Assembly: GCA_035610835.1 (NCBI GenBank)
Contig: CM069449.1
Span: 10,497,855-10,561,854, forward strand
Length of the DNA: 64,000 nucleotides
Direction: 5' to 3'
Source: Ophiura sarsii
Lineage: Eukaryota; Echinodermata; Ophiuroidea; Amphilepidida; Ophiuridae
The notes beneath the pieces were generated by a model, which was not told where the DNA came from, did no database searches, and saw nothing but the letters and a program-made list of their open reading frames with translations. A program made the translations under genes and the position numbers. Positions 1 to 9,422 of this stretch are shown in pieces (the first letter of the stretch is position 1; the number at the start of each line of letters is the position of its first letter).

Positions 1-466
1 GACTATTACGTTGACTCATATTATAGTATAATGGTGTTGAAGATATTATTCGCTATCTATGGAAGAACTGCAAAACTAACTTATGGCTTATATAAGTGAC
101 TTGTACGTATACGATTTATATGATAGTCAACAAAGTAATATTTGGCATCATCCTATACGTACACACTGGTACAAGAAAACTTAAAATTGAAACTGAGACC
201 TATGGAAATATTTCTAGATTATCATGGCAATTTGCATTGGTCAAGTTCAATTTTCATTGGCGTTTGTACGAATAGTGATGCAAAATTACGTTGGGGACTA
301 TCGTATTACGTACAAATCACTTGTCTTACGTACAAGTCATTTATGTACGAGTCATACGTACTAGTTTGGCAATATGGACTAAAATCGTGTTACATATTGT
401 GAAAGTTATTCAGTGCACAGACTCGGGTGTGGGGGTGTGTGGGTGTGTGTGCCGTTACAGGTGACA
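1..466. other. No gene recognised; AT-rich with GT-rich stretch
   Basis: AT-rich sequence with several scattered GTACGT/TACGTAC motifs and a short GT/GGTGT-rich run near 423-452. The 86-codon open frame at 142-402 has no recognisable domain and no splice context I would trust. It could be intron or upstream sequence of the gene whose exons start at 999. Confidence 0.4.
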
Positions 467-474
467 GTCTATCT

Positions 475-752
475 CAGACGACGATGGCCACGCGAATCCT
501 ACATTTTGAATTCGTATTGGAATAACACGTAATCGCGAATGTTAATCTTATCATTTTGATTTTTTTAAAATCATAATTAAAAGATTTTTTCCAATCCAAA
601 ACCGTTGGAGTTGGCTAACCAACTCCATTGTAAATGCTATTTTTTAAAATTATTTTCATCGTTAACCGGGAGATGACTGTTAAAAATGTTTCAAAATGGT
701 GCACTCCCGTTGCCATATTGAAACGATGAAATCGCGTGGCCATCGTCGTCTG
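475..752. mobile_element. hAT-like MITE with perfect 20-bp ends and 8-bp duplication
   Basis: The left end CAGACGACGATGGCCACGCG (475-494) is matched exactly in inverse at 733-752. The flanking 8 bases GTCTATCT occur directly before (467-474) and directly after (753-760), a perfect target-site duplication. Eight-base duplications and CA...TG ends are typical of the hAT superfamily. At 278 bp with no open frame it must be non-autonomous. The perfect ends suggest a fairly recent insertion. Confidence 0.85.
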
Positions 753-998
753 GTCTATCTATACCTTCATGTACACGCCATCAACGGCTGGTAGAGGCCA
801 AATCTAATGGTATTGTAAAAAATGCAATCCACCAAACGTTAAGGTTCTATGTACCACTATTTTAGCATTTATTGTTTGTATATGAAATCCATAGTGTATT
901 CATTTTTTCAGAATTGTAACTTTGAAACAAAGTATTATTTTATATTACTACCACATGACATTATTCATATTCTGTTATCCTTTTATCGATGTTGTCAG

Positions 999-1179
999 GG
1001 TTATTCGAGAACAGGACCACGAACGCCAGCAGTGTTTCAGGGAATGAAACCACCGGCACCAGTAACGACACATCTTGCATGAAACCACGCCGATATGATC
1101 TGACAGATCTAGGTATGCGATGGTACTTCAGAGGATGGGCAGATGTTCAGGGTCTAGGCGCCGCTAATGATTACTGCAG
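999..1179 (+). CDS. Secreted FG-GAP-like repeat protein, internal exon (module n-2)
   Basis: This is an internal exon. It begins after a pyrimidine-rich TGTCAG acceptor (AG at 997-998) and ends at a good donor, AG|GTAGGT, at 1179/1180. It encodes about 60 residues with an N/T/S-rich head carrying several N-x-S/T sites, then Cys, a W-Y-F-R-G-W-A-D segment, and the ending N-D-Y-C-R. The following exon ends in the same D-Y-C-R signature, preceded by a D-rich loop. These features resemble FG-GAP/VCBS-type repeats, which bind calcium through D-x-D-x-D-G loops and are usually extracellular. The exact protein is not recognised. The loop here (D-V-Q-G-L-G) has lost most of its acidic residues. Upstream exons and the signal peptide lie outside the window or are unrecognised. 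Confidence 0.6.
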
Positions 1180-1674
1180 GTAGGTAGGCGTACTTTGAAA
1201 CTGTATGCATGTAAATGTTGAAGTTATAACACAAGAACACGTCATATCTTTTCCGAGACGCAATAGAATGATAGTGTTAATACTAAATATCATAGCTAGC
1301 AAAAATATAAAGGGTTGAACAAAAGAAAGTATACCACTTTGTTTATGTCATTTTGAGTAACAATGAATTTTTGTTTGTCCAAATAGGATAAATAGGCATT
1401 TAGAGGCATCTTTTATGTATAATTTGATACCAAATTTGCCCCCTAACAACAAAGATAAACCATGATTAGCACCATTTAAAGAAAAAATTCCTGTTTTCAA
1501 AAGTCTCATTTCCAATACACAGGACGAGAAGAAAGGACCAATTGGGGTCTCTCTCTGTGTGTGTGTATAGCCAGGATTTACTGGGCTATCGATCGCACAG
1601 TACAAATTCGTTGGGTCGTACGACATTGTGTGTGTTAACAATTGGTCCTTTTTTATGAAAAAAATATTCCGCAG
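1180..1674 (+). other. Intron between the two DYCR exons
   Basis: The donor is GTAGGT and the acceptor is TTCCGCAG. The intron splits an Arg codon after its second base (AG|A), so it is phase 2. Nothing else is recognised in it apart from a short GT-rich stretch near 1555-1570. Confidence 0.65.
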
Positions 1675-1848
1675 AGTTGTGAAAACCGACGGCCATCAGT
1701 ACTTGTCGTGCGCCCTCGCCGGTACAGCCGGGAAGAGTGAATACAATTATAATTCACCAAATGCGTCAATTGATTGGTTTGATCCGGGTCACATGGACAC
1801 GTGGTATATGAAAGACGAAGACGATGATGGGAAGGACGATTATTGCAG
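1675..1848 (+). CDS. Secreted FG-GAP-like repeat protein, internal exon (module n-1)
   Basis: The exon is 174 nt (58 codons) with phase 2 at both ends, so it can be added or removed without changing frame. It begins V-V-K-T-D-G-H-Q-Y-L-S-C and ends M-K-D-E-D-D-D-G-K-D-D-Y-C-R. The acidic D-E-D-D-D-G loop fits the calcium-binding loop of FG-GAP/VCBS repeats. The paired Cys (…LSC and …DYCR) probably form a disulfide, which suits an extracellular protein. Donor CAG|GTAAGT is consensus. The split Arg codon joins cleanly to the next exon at 3556 (AG|G). Confidence 0.7.
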
Positions 1849-1874
1849 GTAAGTGGAAACATGTTTGACTAAAT

Positions 1875-1970
1875 CTTGCTAGACGTCCCGTACGGAATAA
1901 ACCGTGTGCTACTACAATATATTTTAATTGTTATGAGCATGCGCACATCATTTACGGGACGTCTTGCAAG
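1875..1970. mobile_element. Small hairpin MITE
   Basis: An 18-base arm CTTGCTAGACGTCCCGTA (1875-1892) is matched in inverse at 1953-1970 with one mismatch. AAAT on both sides (1871-1874 and 1970-1973, overlapping the last base) may be a target duplication. At 96 bp it has no coding capacity. Confidence 0.55.
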
Positions 1971-2688
1971 AAATTGCCAAAAGTTTGACAAAGCATGTTG
2001 ACTCATGATTTCCGAATTTGAGATATTCCCAAAATAAAAAGTAGGCTTAAATAAATGAAACTAATCCAATATGAAACGAATTGAAAATGTTTTGTAAATT
2101 CTGTTCATATCTTTAGAGATTTTCATAAGAGTGTGATCAACCAACATTCGGCTCGCTGGTAGAATATTGTTTTGGTTGCCGCCTGACTGTTGTCATATTA
2201 AATGCATTTGATTATGGTTTTTAATTGGATTTACCTCCCACATTTCCGCCTTTTAGAACAGCTCAAAAAAAGAAATCATAATTCAATGGACCTACGGAAC
2301 ATAATCTCCTGGCCACAGTTCGACATACGTGGGCGCACTTCGATCAAGCTGCGCACGCATGCTTGAACTCACAAAATACTGCCAACCAACAACACCAAGG
2401 CACCTGATTGGTCAAATTTAAACTGAAGCCTTTTTAACGATCGTCACGCTGCGCCGTATCCACCAACGCAGTGTTCCCGCTGCGCCATAACCACCGACGC
2501 AGTGGGGCGTGATGGTGCGTGGAAAAGCTCATGAGTTTTTTCAGTTCTCACGTTTGAGCACCAACCAATCAGAGCCTTGAGGTCGAGATGACGTAGTGCG
2601 CACACCGGATAACCATTGCACTGTTTTGGGGTGAGGTTGAGCAGGCGTACTTTACGCGAGCTCAACCTCATGTGACGTGGGCCCATTG

Positions 2689-3279
2689 TCAGTCAGGTAT
2701 ACGGAATATATTATTGCGAAAAAATTTAATAATCACGTGACTCATGTATAACCTAGTCCGGCAAGTGCAGCGGAGAAAAAACCCCGGATGTGGACGCTTC
2801 ACTGTACAACAGCTTAGGCATGTTATCAAGTAACTTAGTGAGATGTATACATTTCTTTTTCACGATACTTCTTGTTGTACAGTGTATGGAGATGAACTGT
2901 GAATTATTTGACCCTGACCTGAAATACAGGCATTTACCAGCGTAAATAAATATTTGCCGATGGAAACGGTTTCGGTTATTTTATGTGCAAGGCATGACGT
3001 TTGTAGCAACATGCACTACATATCGCTTGGTATTTGGTGTTGACATTTGTCTCCGGGCGGAAAATAATTACCGTAAACGGTCTGCACTCTTTGTGATTTT
3101 TATATGTATCGTTAGTAAAGTAAGCTTATTAGAAAATCACTTTGCTATTTGTGGAAAAATGCATCGTAAAATATATCCATTAGCCAGGCATTATATAGGC
3201 GGCTACAAGATGGCGACACCCCATTAGTCTCGTGTTTATTAAATTTATTCGCAATAATATATTCTGTATACCTGACTGA
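2689..3279. mobile_element. Inverted-repeat element (MITE), 43-bp ends
   Basis: The arm at 2689-2731 (starting TCAGTCAGGTATACGG) is repeated in inverse at 3237-3279 with two mismatches. TTG flanks both sides (2686-2688 and 3280-3282), suggesting a 3-bp target duplication. The interior has no convincing coding sequence. It lies in the intron before the terminal exon of the DYCR-repeat gene. Confidence 0.75.
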
Positions 3280-3555
3280 TTGTAAAGAGATACGGAATAC
3301 GACCGTATTTTAACTTATTACTGGAAATTTCAGCTCTATCATTTCCCAAGATTTTTCGGTGAACACTTCATTTTTCAAAACGACATTATTTCGCGTGTAT
3401 TTGATCGAGCAGAAAAAACCCTACTATTTTACTATAACACATAATAAGCTAATTAGGCTACATAGTAGATTTTGGCAGTTTTATTTTCGTAATTGTAAAC
3501 TTTTCTCCTTTTTACAAATATTAACATTGTCCATTTTGTATCTTTTTCCATCAAG

Positions 3556-3703
3556 GTGTGTTGGTGAAATTCCGAATACTTTTGTCTCCTGTATGAAATC
3601 CGGAGAGTCAGAATTTATTGGACATTATGACTTCACACCAGAAGGACAACGCGAAGAAACCTGCCATTATATCAAAGTCAATCCATTCTTGGGCCCAGGA
3701 TAA
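3556..3703 (+). CDS. Secreted FG-GAP-like repeat protein, terminal exon
   Basis: The acceptor TCCATCAAG|G completes the Arg codon left by the exon at 1675-1848. The exon encodes C-V-G-E-I-P-N-T-F-V-S-C-M-K-S-G..., then F-I-G-H-Y-D-F-T-P-E, a further Cys, and ends L-G-P-G-stop (TAA 3701-3703). The two Cys near its start echo the V-V-K...Y-L-S-C start of the previous module, so this is a last, shortened module without a DYCR ending. A canonical AATAAA lies 21 nt after the stop. Confidence 0.65.
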
Positions 3704-3724
3704 GTTGTTAGCTTGTTCGGGTTT

Positions 3725-3730
3725 AATAAA
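3725..3730 (+). promoter_or_regulatory. Polyadenylation signal AATAAA
   Basis: A canonical AATAAA lies just downstream of the stop of the DYCR-repeat gene, implying a very short 3' UTR. Confidence 0.6.
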
Positions 3731-5126
3731 TGACAATGGCTTGAAGCATTATTAAGTTCAAAGCTAAGATCAGTTGATATAATTGGAGAAGAGTCAAAGG
3801 CGCATTGATGGAGACATACTACAGTAATCGTGTACAAGTTCAACGGTGTAACTGGATTAAGGCCCGTTCATACTAAATACTAAGTTCAAGCAAAACCTTT
3901 ATCCGCCGACGTCAACGGGCGTACAGCTCAGCGACGTATAGGGGAGCACTTTAGTGAACTACCATTCGGCTCCTGTGACCCCCAAACAATAGGGACGGGC
4001 CCGACCTCCCATTACTAACCCATTTCTTGGACCCGACATCTTCGTAAATGCGTATTATTATCTCATTCTTGATCTGATATTTGAATACATTTTGACCTGG
4101 GACCATGATCCAAAGTTGCGTCAATGTGTTGACATGTACATGGCATTTTATTGCTCAAAGAAAGGTATGCCTATTGAAATGCTTAAAAATGTTAAAGTCA
4201 ACTTGCCCTGACCACCGACACATACACGAAATCAGTAGACATTTTGTATTCATACAGAGAACATATTTTATTACAGAACTTACAGAGCTGAAAGTTGGAA
4301 TAAAACATGAACAAAAATGATCATCTTTGCTGGAGATTGTTTCCTCTATCACTAGAAATTATATACTCAGAACGATGAAACATGTTGTTAGTCGTCCATT
4401 TATACGAAACATTGTATTTTTCCATCTTTTGTATCAATCGCTCACGGATTTTATTACATATAGTGGAAAAATGTCGTATGGTTTACTCCATTTTACAGGA
4501 TAGGATGCATGTTTGTGATTCAGTTAACGGCTAACATTAAGATCGGTGACAAATTATTGAGTGATTAAATGTTTCAGTTATTCTATATAGTAAAGTTAAA
4601 ACTGTCAAGGTATTTTAAATGAAATAATAGTTGATAATTATAAGATGACACATGGTGATTTCCTTCTAAGTGCTAGGATCAAAAACCATTTGTGCAGCAT
4701 ACTTATTTCACAATATAACCCAATTACTTTATAAATGTAATTAATAACACATTCATGATTATGTTAGATAATGTTCATTTAGAAAATAAGTGATAACCAA
4801 GAAGAAAAAAACACAATTTCACATACAATTTCATGTGTTAGCATGTTTAGAGAACTACATCATTGTATGAGCCACTTCGGATGGACTTAGAGAGCATTCT
4901 AATCTAAATTAACCCTTTATTCGACTATCGCCAAATGCGGTTGTTGGCCCATGCATGACCTTTGCACCGCGGTCACCTGGTTATGTGATGCCAGCCAATC
5001 ACACGCCCTCTATTCTATCACGGTCTTTTTCGGTTTGCACGTCACATTGTAGGTTGAGTCCATCAGGAACAGTCGGTACACAAATACATTTATTTTATCT
5101 TAATCAATCTTGGTCTCTATTACATC
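3731..5126. other. Intergenic, nothing recognised
   Basis: This AT-rich spacer lies between two genes that converge on it. I see no domain-bearing open frame, no clear inverted repeat and no RNA gene. Confidence 0.4.
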
Positions 5127-5376
5127 TTAATATTTTCCACGCGGCAGGTGTCTGCAGACGACAGTCCAAAATTGCACAAAATGTTTTAAAAATGTCAACA
5201 TTATTGAATTTCATTACCATATTTAGAATCACCATGAGAAATGCATTGAAATAAGTACAAATATGCCTATTGTTGGTACAGTAATCCTTGAGATAGACTT
5301 TGGAAATTGGGAAAGGGTTCTGAAAAATATGCTTTGTATACGCATACGGGAAAACTAATAGCCGCGTTGAATTGTT
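5127..5376. mobile_element. TTAA-flanked MITE, degraded copy
   Basis: This copy starts TTAATATTTTCCACGCGGC and contains the family core (GGCAGGTGTCTGCAGACGAC, then ATCACCATGAGAAATGCATT). It ends near AATAGCCGCGTTGAATTG, a decayed form of the family end GCCGCGTGGAAAGTGTTAA. Better copies are at 46770-47018 and 58360-58618; interrupted ones are at 13605-14270 and 39102-46764. TTAA targets recall piggyBac elements, but no transposase is present to confirm this. Confidence 0.7.
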
Positions 5377-5540
5377 CTGTTCTTCCGTTAGGCCTACGTG
5401 TAAATATACAATTTTATCAAAAATATCATTTACGATGGGATTGCACTCCACTGATATGGCGTAGCTACCGTAAAAGTTATCCGATTATATACGACCCGTT
5501 CTATTTAAATCACACTGTAAAGTAATTAAGCTTCAGTTTT

Positions 5541-6245
5541 TTAACACTTAAGCCGCTGCTCGTACAATTTATCATAATACTCCATGGATGCATCAGCTAC
5601 TTCCAAGATATCTTCAGATAACTCCGATCGGTCTGGCAGAGGACTTGGCTTTCCGAAACCAGTGCTCTGGAAGGTCTCAAGATGAGCCATTTTACCCCCT
5701 TCTAACAACTCTTTCGGGCTGATCCATTTCTTCATCATAGCCTCTTCGCCAGTCGGCCAGCTTAAAAGAGCCTCACTATACTTGATTCCCATCGCGTCAC
5801 AGTAACATTTCATGACCCCGGAAGGATTACTCAATAGGTCATCAGCATCTATGATCACCGGGTTTGGTTCGTATTCCTTTTTCACGTGCTCTACAAGATC
5901 GTACATTTCTTTGAAGAAATATCCCGGCGGTATTATGTATGGGGTTAACTCCGGTAGCCTTGTCGTGAAGCCACCTCTCGCACACATCCTCTTGAATGAA
6001 GCAAACACCTTCAGAGGGTGACGGATCAGGAAGGTATGGCGGTAACCCTTCGGGATTGCATCGTAGTGCCCAGCAATACCTTGGACCATGTCCTTGTTAA
6101 AGATGAGTTCCTTTCCGGGTCGCTCCTCTTCTAGGCGATCTCGCACCCACTGGAAGCCGTGTTTAGCTGCCTCGTAAATATTGTCACCGTATACAACGTT
6201 CGGGTCGGGTGGCGGTGGCAATTTTCCGGCAGCCGCCATCTGGGC
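5541..6245 (-). CDS. Sulfotransferase-like protein, terminal exon
   Basis: Read on the minus strand, the exon starts after CCTATTCTAAG (acceptor, phase 0) with A-Q-M-A-A-A-G-K-L-P-P-P-P and ends E-Q-R-L-K-C-stop (5541-5543), 234 codons. It carries K-D-M-V-Q-G-I then F-L-I-R-H-P-L-K-V-F-A-S-F-K-R. This matches the 3'-phosphosulfate-binding motif of PAPS-dependent sulfotransferases, with Arg and Ser eight residues apart. The C-terminal W-x17-H-L-E-T-F-x-S-T-G-F-G segment also fits a cytosolic-type P-loop sulfotransferase. The N-terminal P-loop that binds the 5'-phosphosulfate is absent, so at least one 5' exon must lie at higher coordinates; I could not find it. Open frame above 6245 is probably intron. 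An ATG two codons into the exon could be misread as the start. The acceptor substrate is unknown. Confidence 0.75.
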   Translation of the reverse strand, partial: AQMAAAGKLPPPPDPNVVYGDNIYEAAKHGFQWVRDRLEEERPGKELIFNKDMVQGIAGHYDAIPKGYRHTFLIRHPLKVFASFKRMCARGGFTTRLPELTPYIIPPGYFFKEMYDLVEHVKKEYEPNPVIIDADDLLSNPSGVMKCYCDAMGIKYSEALLSWPTGEEAMMKKWISPKELLEGGKMAHLETFQSTGFGKPSPLPDRSELSEDILEVADASMEYYDKLYEQRLKC

Positions 6246-6565
6246 CTTAGAATAGGAGGGTAAATAAACAAAGACAATATCATTAATTTGCTGTTTTATC
6301 ACATGGAAGAACAATAGGGGCGATAAGAAATGTTAGACATTTGCAACTAGAGGCATACCGCTATAATAGATGTAATAGAATGCGTATATGAAATTATGAA
6401 ATTCACCATTTCGAAATGTTATATTTTATCATCGCGGATTGGCAAAAGAAATCAGTACAGTGGAAAATCTTTAAAAAACATCTTTTAAGCAAGATTTTAA
6501 ATATACAATTTGCACTTAGACAACGAAAAAACCAGCACTGTTTTACGGCCGGACGGACCTGTCAA
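6246..6565 (-). other. Putative intron of the sulfotransferase-like gene
   Basis: On the minus strand this is upstream of the acceptor at 6246. A pyrimidine-rich TTACCCTCCTATTCTAAG tract precedes the exon. No 5' exon with a P-loop is visible here. Confidence 0.45.
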
Positions 6566-7918
6566 CCCAGCCAACACGTATGCAAGGGCCCCACGTGGGC
6601 TACATGTGGGCAATCAGGGCTAATGAGGGCAAGGGCTATGTGCGGGCAAACCACATGGGTCCCATATGGGTTTTACAAGGGTCATAATGGGCTACGTTTG
6701 GGTAAACCTATCAGGGTCCCATATAGGCTGACCACATGGGTCCCATATGGGTTTAACAAGGGCCATACTGGGCTACGTTCGGGTAAACCTATCAGGGTAC
6801 CATATAGGCTGACCACATGGGCTACGTTTGGGTAAATCTATCAGGGTCCCATATAATAATCAGTATTTATATAGCGCCTTTTCCAAATGGCTCAAAGCGC
6901 TGTGATTTTGCTGCTGGTGAATCATCAGAATCATGTCGCATCAACTAGGGTGCTGCCAATTTCTAGCGCAAACCTATCCGCAGTTAGATTGTAACATCCA
7001 CCATTTTTCAATGCAGCTCCCCAAATACCTTTGGGTCAAGGAAGTTTTTGATAACCGAAACAACTGATCACATATTTTGAAAGCAGGAGGAAACCGGAGA
7101 GCCCGGAGAAAACCTGCGAGAGCGTGTATGGATCGTGATAAACCAAATGCACATAAAGCCCGCGGTCGTGCACAGAATTGACCCGGGTTTCATTGGTGCA
7201 AGGCGAGAGAACTAACCGCTGCGCCAACACGCTCTCCCATATAGGCTGACAACATGGGCCCCATGTGGGTTTTACAAGGGCCATAATGGGCTGCGTTTGG
7301 GTAAACCTATCAGGGTCCCATATGGGCTGACCACATGGGACCCCCATAGGTTACATCAGGGCAATTCCACCCATGCGCACTGACCCTGGTTATATTGGTT
7401 TTGTAACACTATGGATTTCATATTTATAAATTTTGATAAATGATTTAATCCACATCATGCACTATATCATAATTTAATGGCAAGTAAGAACATGACTTCA
7501 CACAAAACTGTTAACACATGAACAATTTTGTTGGAGAATGTTAATAAAAAGCCAAATGACTGAATTGCTCTTGCAATCGCCAGTCATTTATTCGGATATG
7601 TAAATAATTCAATTAACAATTACCTAATATAGGCTGTTTTATAAGGGCAAGCCCATTTAAAACCCTGATTTGACCCTAATTAAACCACTGTTGGACCCAT
7701 GGGGGCCAACTCGCATGGGCCCCTTTCGGACAAAGTGACCAAATTAGTAAGGGTCTCATGTGGGCCTGCCCAGATGGGACCCATGAGGGCCAACTCGCAT
7801 GGCCCCTTAAGGACAAAGTGGCCAAAATATTAAGGGTCCTATGTGGGCCGCCCAAATGGGGCCCACAAAGTGGCTCATAAAGGGCCCACATGGGGCCCAT
7901 GCATACGTGTTGGCTGGG
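6566..7918. mobile_element. GGG/CCC-rich terminal-inverted-repeat element with internal tandem units
   Basis: The end CCCAGCCAACACGTATGCA (6566-6584) recurs in inverse at 7900-7918. The interior is made of degenerate tandem units built on ACATGGGTCCCATATGGG, TTTACAAGGGCCATAATGGG and TACGTTTGGGTAAACC. A truncated relative lies at 27935-28129. No transposase is present. A tRNA-type SINE is inserted within it (6856-7234). Confidence 0.75.
6856..7234 (-). mobile_element. tRNA-derived SINE with 9-bp target duplication
   Basis: On the minus strand the element starts GAGCGTGTTGGCGCAGCGG. An A-box-like TGGCGCAGCGGTTAGTTC lies at 7209-7226 and a B-box-like GGGTCAATTCT at 7174-7184, the internal RNA polymerase III promoter of a tRNA gene. 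The body contains a CCGGAGAGCCCGGAGAAAACC stretch (plus strand, near 7095) of a kind I associate with marine invertebrate repeats. It ends on the minus strand with CGCTATATAAATACTGATT. TCCCATATA is present on both sides (6847-6855 and 7235-7243). Joining the flanks restores the host repeat TCCCATATAGGCTGACC, so the target duplication is secure. Confidence 0.8.
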
Positions 7919-9422
7919 AAGTAGGGTCGGTCTTTTTTTTAATTGGTTTACCTAAAATGTCACAAAAAATCTGCAAAAATCGGGAATTTCTTTTAAAATA
8001 TGTGAAAGATTTTCGGCTAAAAAACGGCTGATTTTACATAATGCGCTGTCAAACGTGGTCATCCCCAATTTGAGGTGCATGAAACTGATCATTATGTTCT
8101 ACAGTACTGTTCTACGGGTAAACGGACCTCTCAGGTAGGGTCGGTCGGTCGGTCGGGCGTTTTTTACCAAATATTTCGGGATTCTTTGGTGAATTTTCAG
8201 CAATTTTGAAATGTTCAACATTTTCAAAAACAATTCAAAAATTTTCATATTTTCAACAATTACAACAATTACAACAACAACAAAAATTGGCCAACAATCT
8301 GTAAAAGATTTCTAGAAATTTATTTTTGCAAATTCGAAAACAAGGGTCTGTCGGGCCCGTAGAACAGATTTCCCCCCATTAAATGTCAATATTTCTTTCT
8401 CACCATTTTTCCCTTGAAATAATCCGTGTTACTCCCGTCGGTTCCCGCCATATTGGCGTAGAGATACGGCTCGTGCCAAACCACAGAATCCTCAACAAAC
8501 GTCAAACATTTGAGGAATGACGTGGACACGTGACTGTTTGGGATTAGATGAATCCGCCATCTTGTTTTATCTATAACGACAAAATGTGAAACAAAAATAT
8601 AGGATGTTATTTATCATTGTGTCATGTTCTCTTTATTTTTCTTTTCATTTTTTTTCTTCTTTATTTGTTTGTGGAAAGCAGTTTAACATACGCAATATTG
8701 GTTCATTTATTGGTTAATATTTGAATTTTGTATGCTGGCAATTCTGTAAGTCAACGAATCTGATATTAGTGATCGCCCAAATTCAACAATGTCTCTTTAA
8801 CATGGTATACAGAATTTGAGCAGCGTGTATGGATAATACACCTCGCAACAGGTGAATGAGTCGTCACGCACAATGCCGTAATATTGAGACCTTAATTACA
8901 TTTTTAGTATGAAAACGCCCGGATAAATGATTGCGTGTACATATTCGACATATCATTTTGTTACAACGTTATAGACCTATTTTCTGTATCAGATTGATTG
9001 ACAAAAAACTCCTCGGTGAATTTTGATGTAAATTTGAGTACAGTGGCGCATAAATAGGGACTAAAGAGAAATCTAAAAAATGTAGGGCTAACCGACTTAT
9101 TTCTTGAGACCCGCTTCTCCATACCCTTCCCCCTCCCCACCGATCAATGCTGCGATGCCATGTGTTGCTGAAGGACACATTGTGTGGGGTTTATGCTCTG
9201 CTTCGATCACTAGAAATAACACCAAACGTTACGTCGTCCAAGTATATAATTATATATATACTTATATAGTAGTCACCAAAAAACCTACAAGAGTGCTACC
9301 AAATTAGGTCGTTGTTAGACTTTGTATGAAAAAAGAAATGAAGAAAGAGCTTGATTTAAACGTTTAGTATGAAAACGCCATGAAAAATGATTGCTTGTAC
9401 ATTCGACATCATTTTGTTACAC
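7919..9422. other. Non-coding, repeat remnants
   Basis: No gene is recognised. The stretch contains the hairpin element at 8107-8367. It also has a dispersed direct repeat: AGTATGAAAACGCC...TCATTTTGTTACA at about 8907-8966 recurs at 9367-9422, immediately before the 3.1-kb element. Confidence 0.4.
8107..8367. mobile_element. Hairpin MITE of the GTAGAACAG family
   Basis: CTGTTCTACGGGTAAACGGA (8107-8126) pairs with GGCCCGTAGAACAG (to 8367). The left subterminal AGGTAGGGTCGGTCGG and the central TTTTCAGCAATTTTGAAA also occur in the copy at 51186-51466. The outer GGCGACGAAAA ends of that family are missing here. Confidence 0.55.

Larger units (their letters stand above)
1849..3555 (+). other. Intron with two inverted-repeat elements
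   Basis: The donor is GTAAGT and the acceptor is CCATCAAG. The intron is phase 2, like the one before it. It contains a small hairpin element (1875-1970) and a 591-bp inverted-repeat element (2689-3279). The stretch 2430-2680 is GC-richer and starts with CGATCGTCACGCTGCGCC, which is also found near 59638, so it is probably repeat-derived. Confidence 0.65.
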
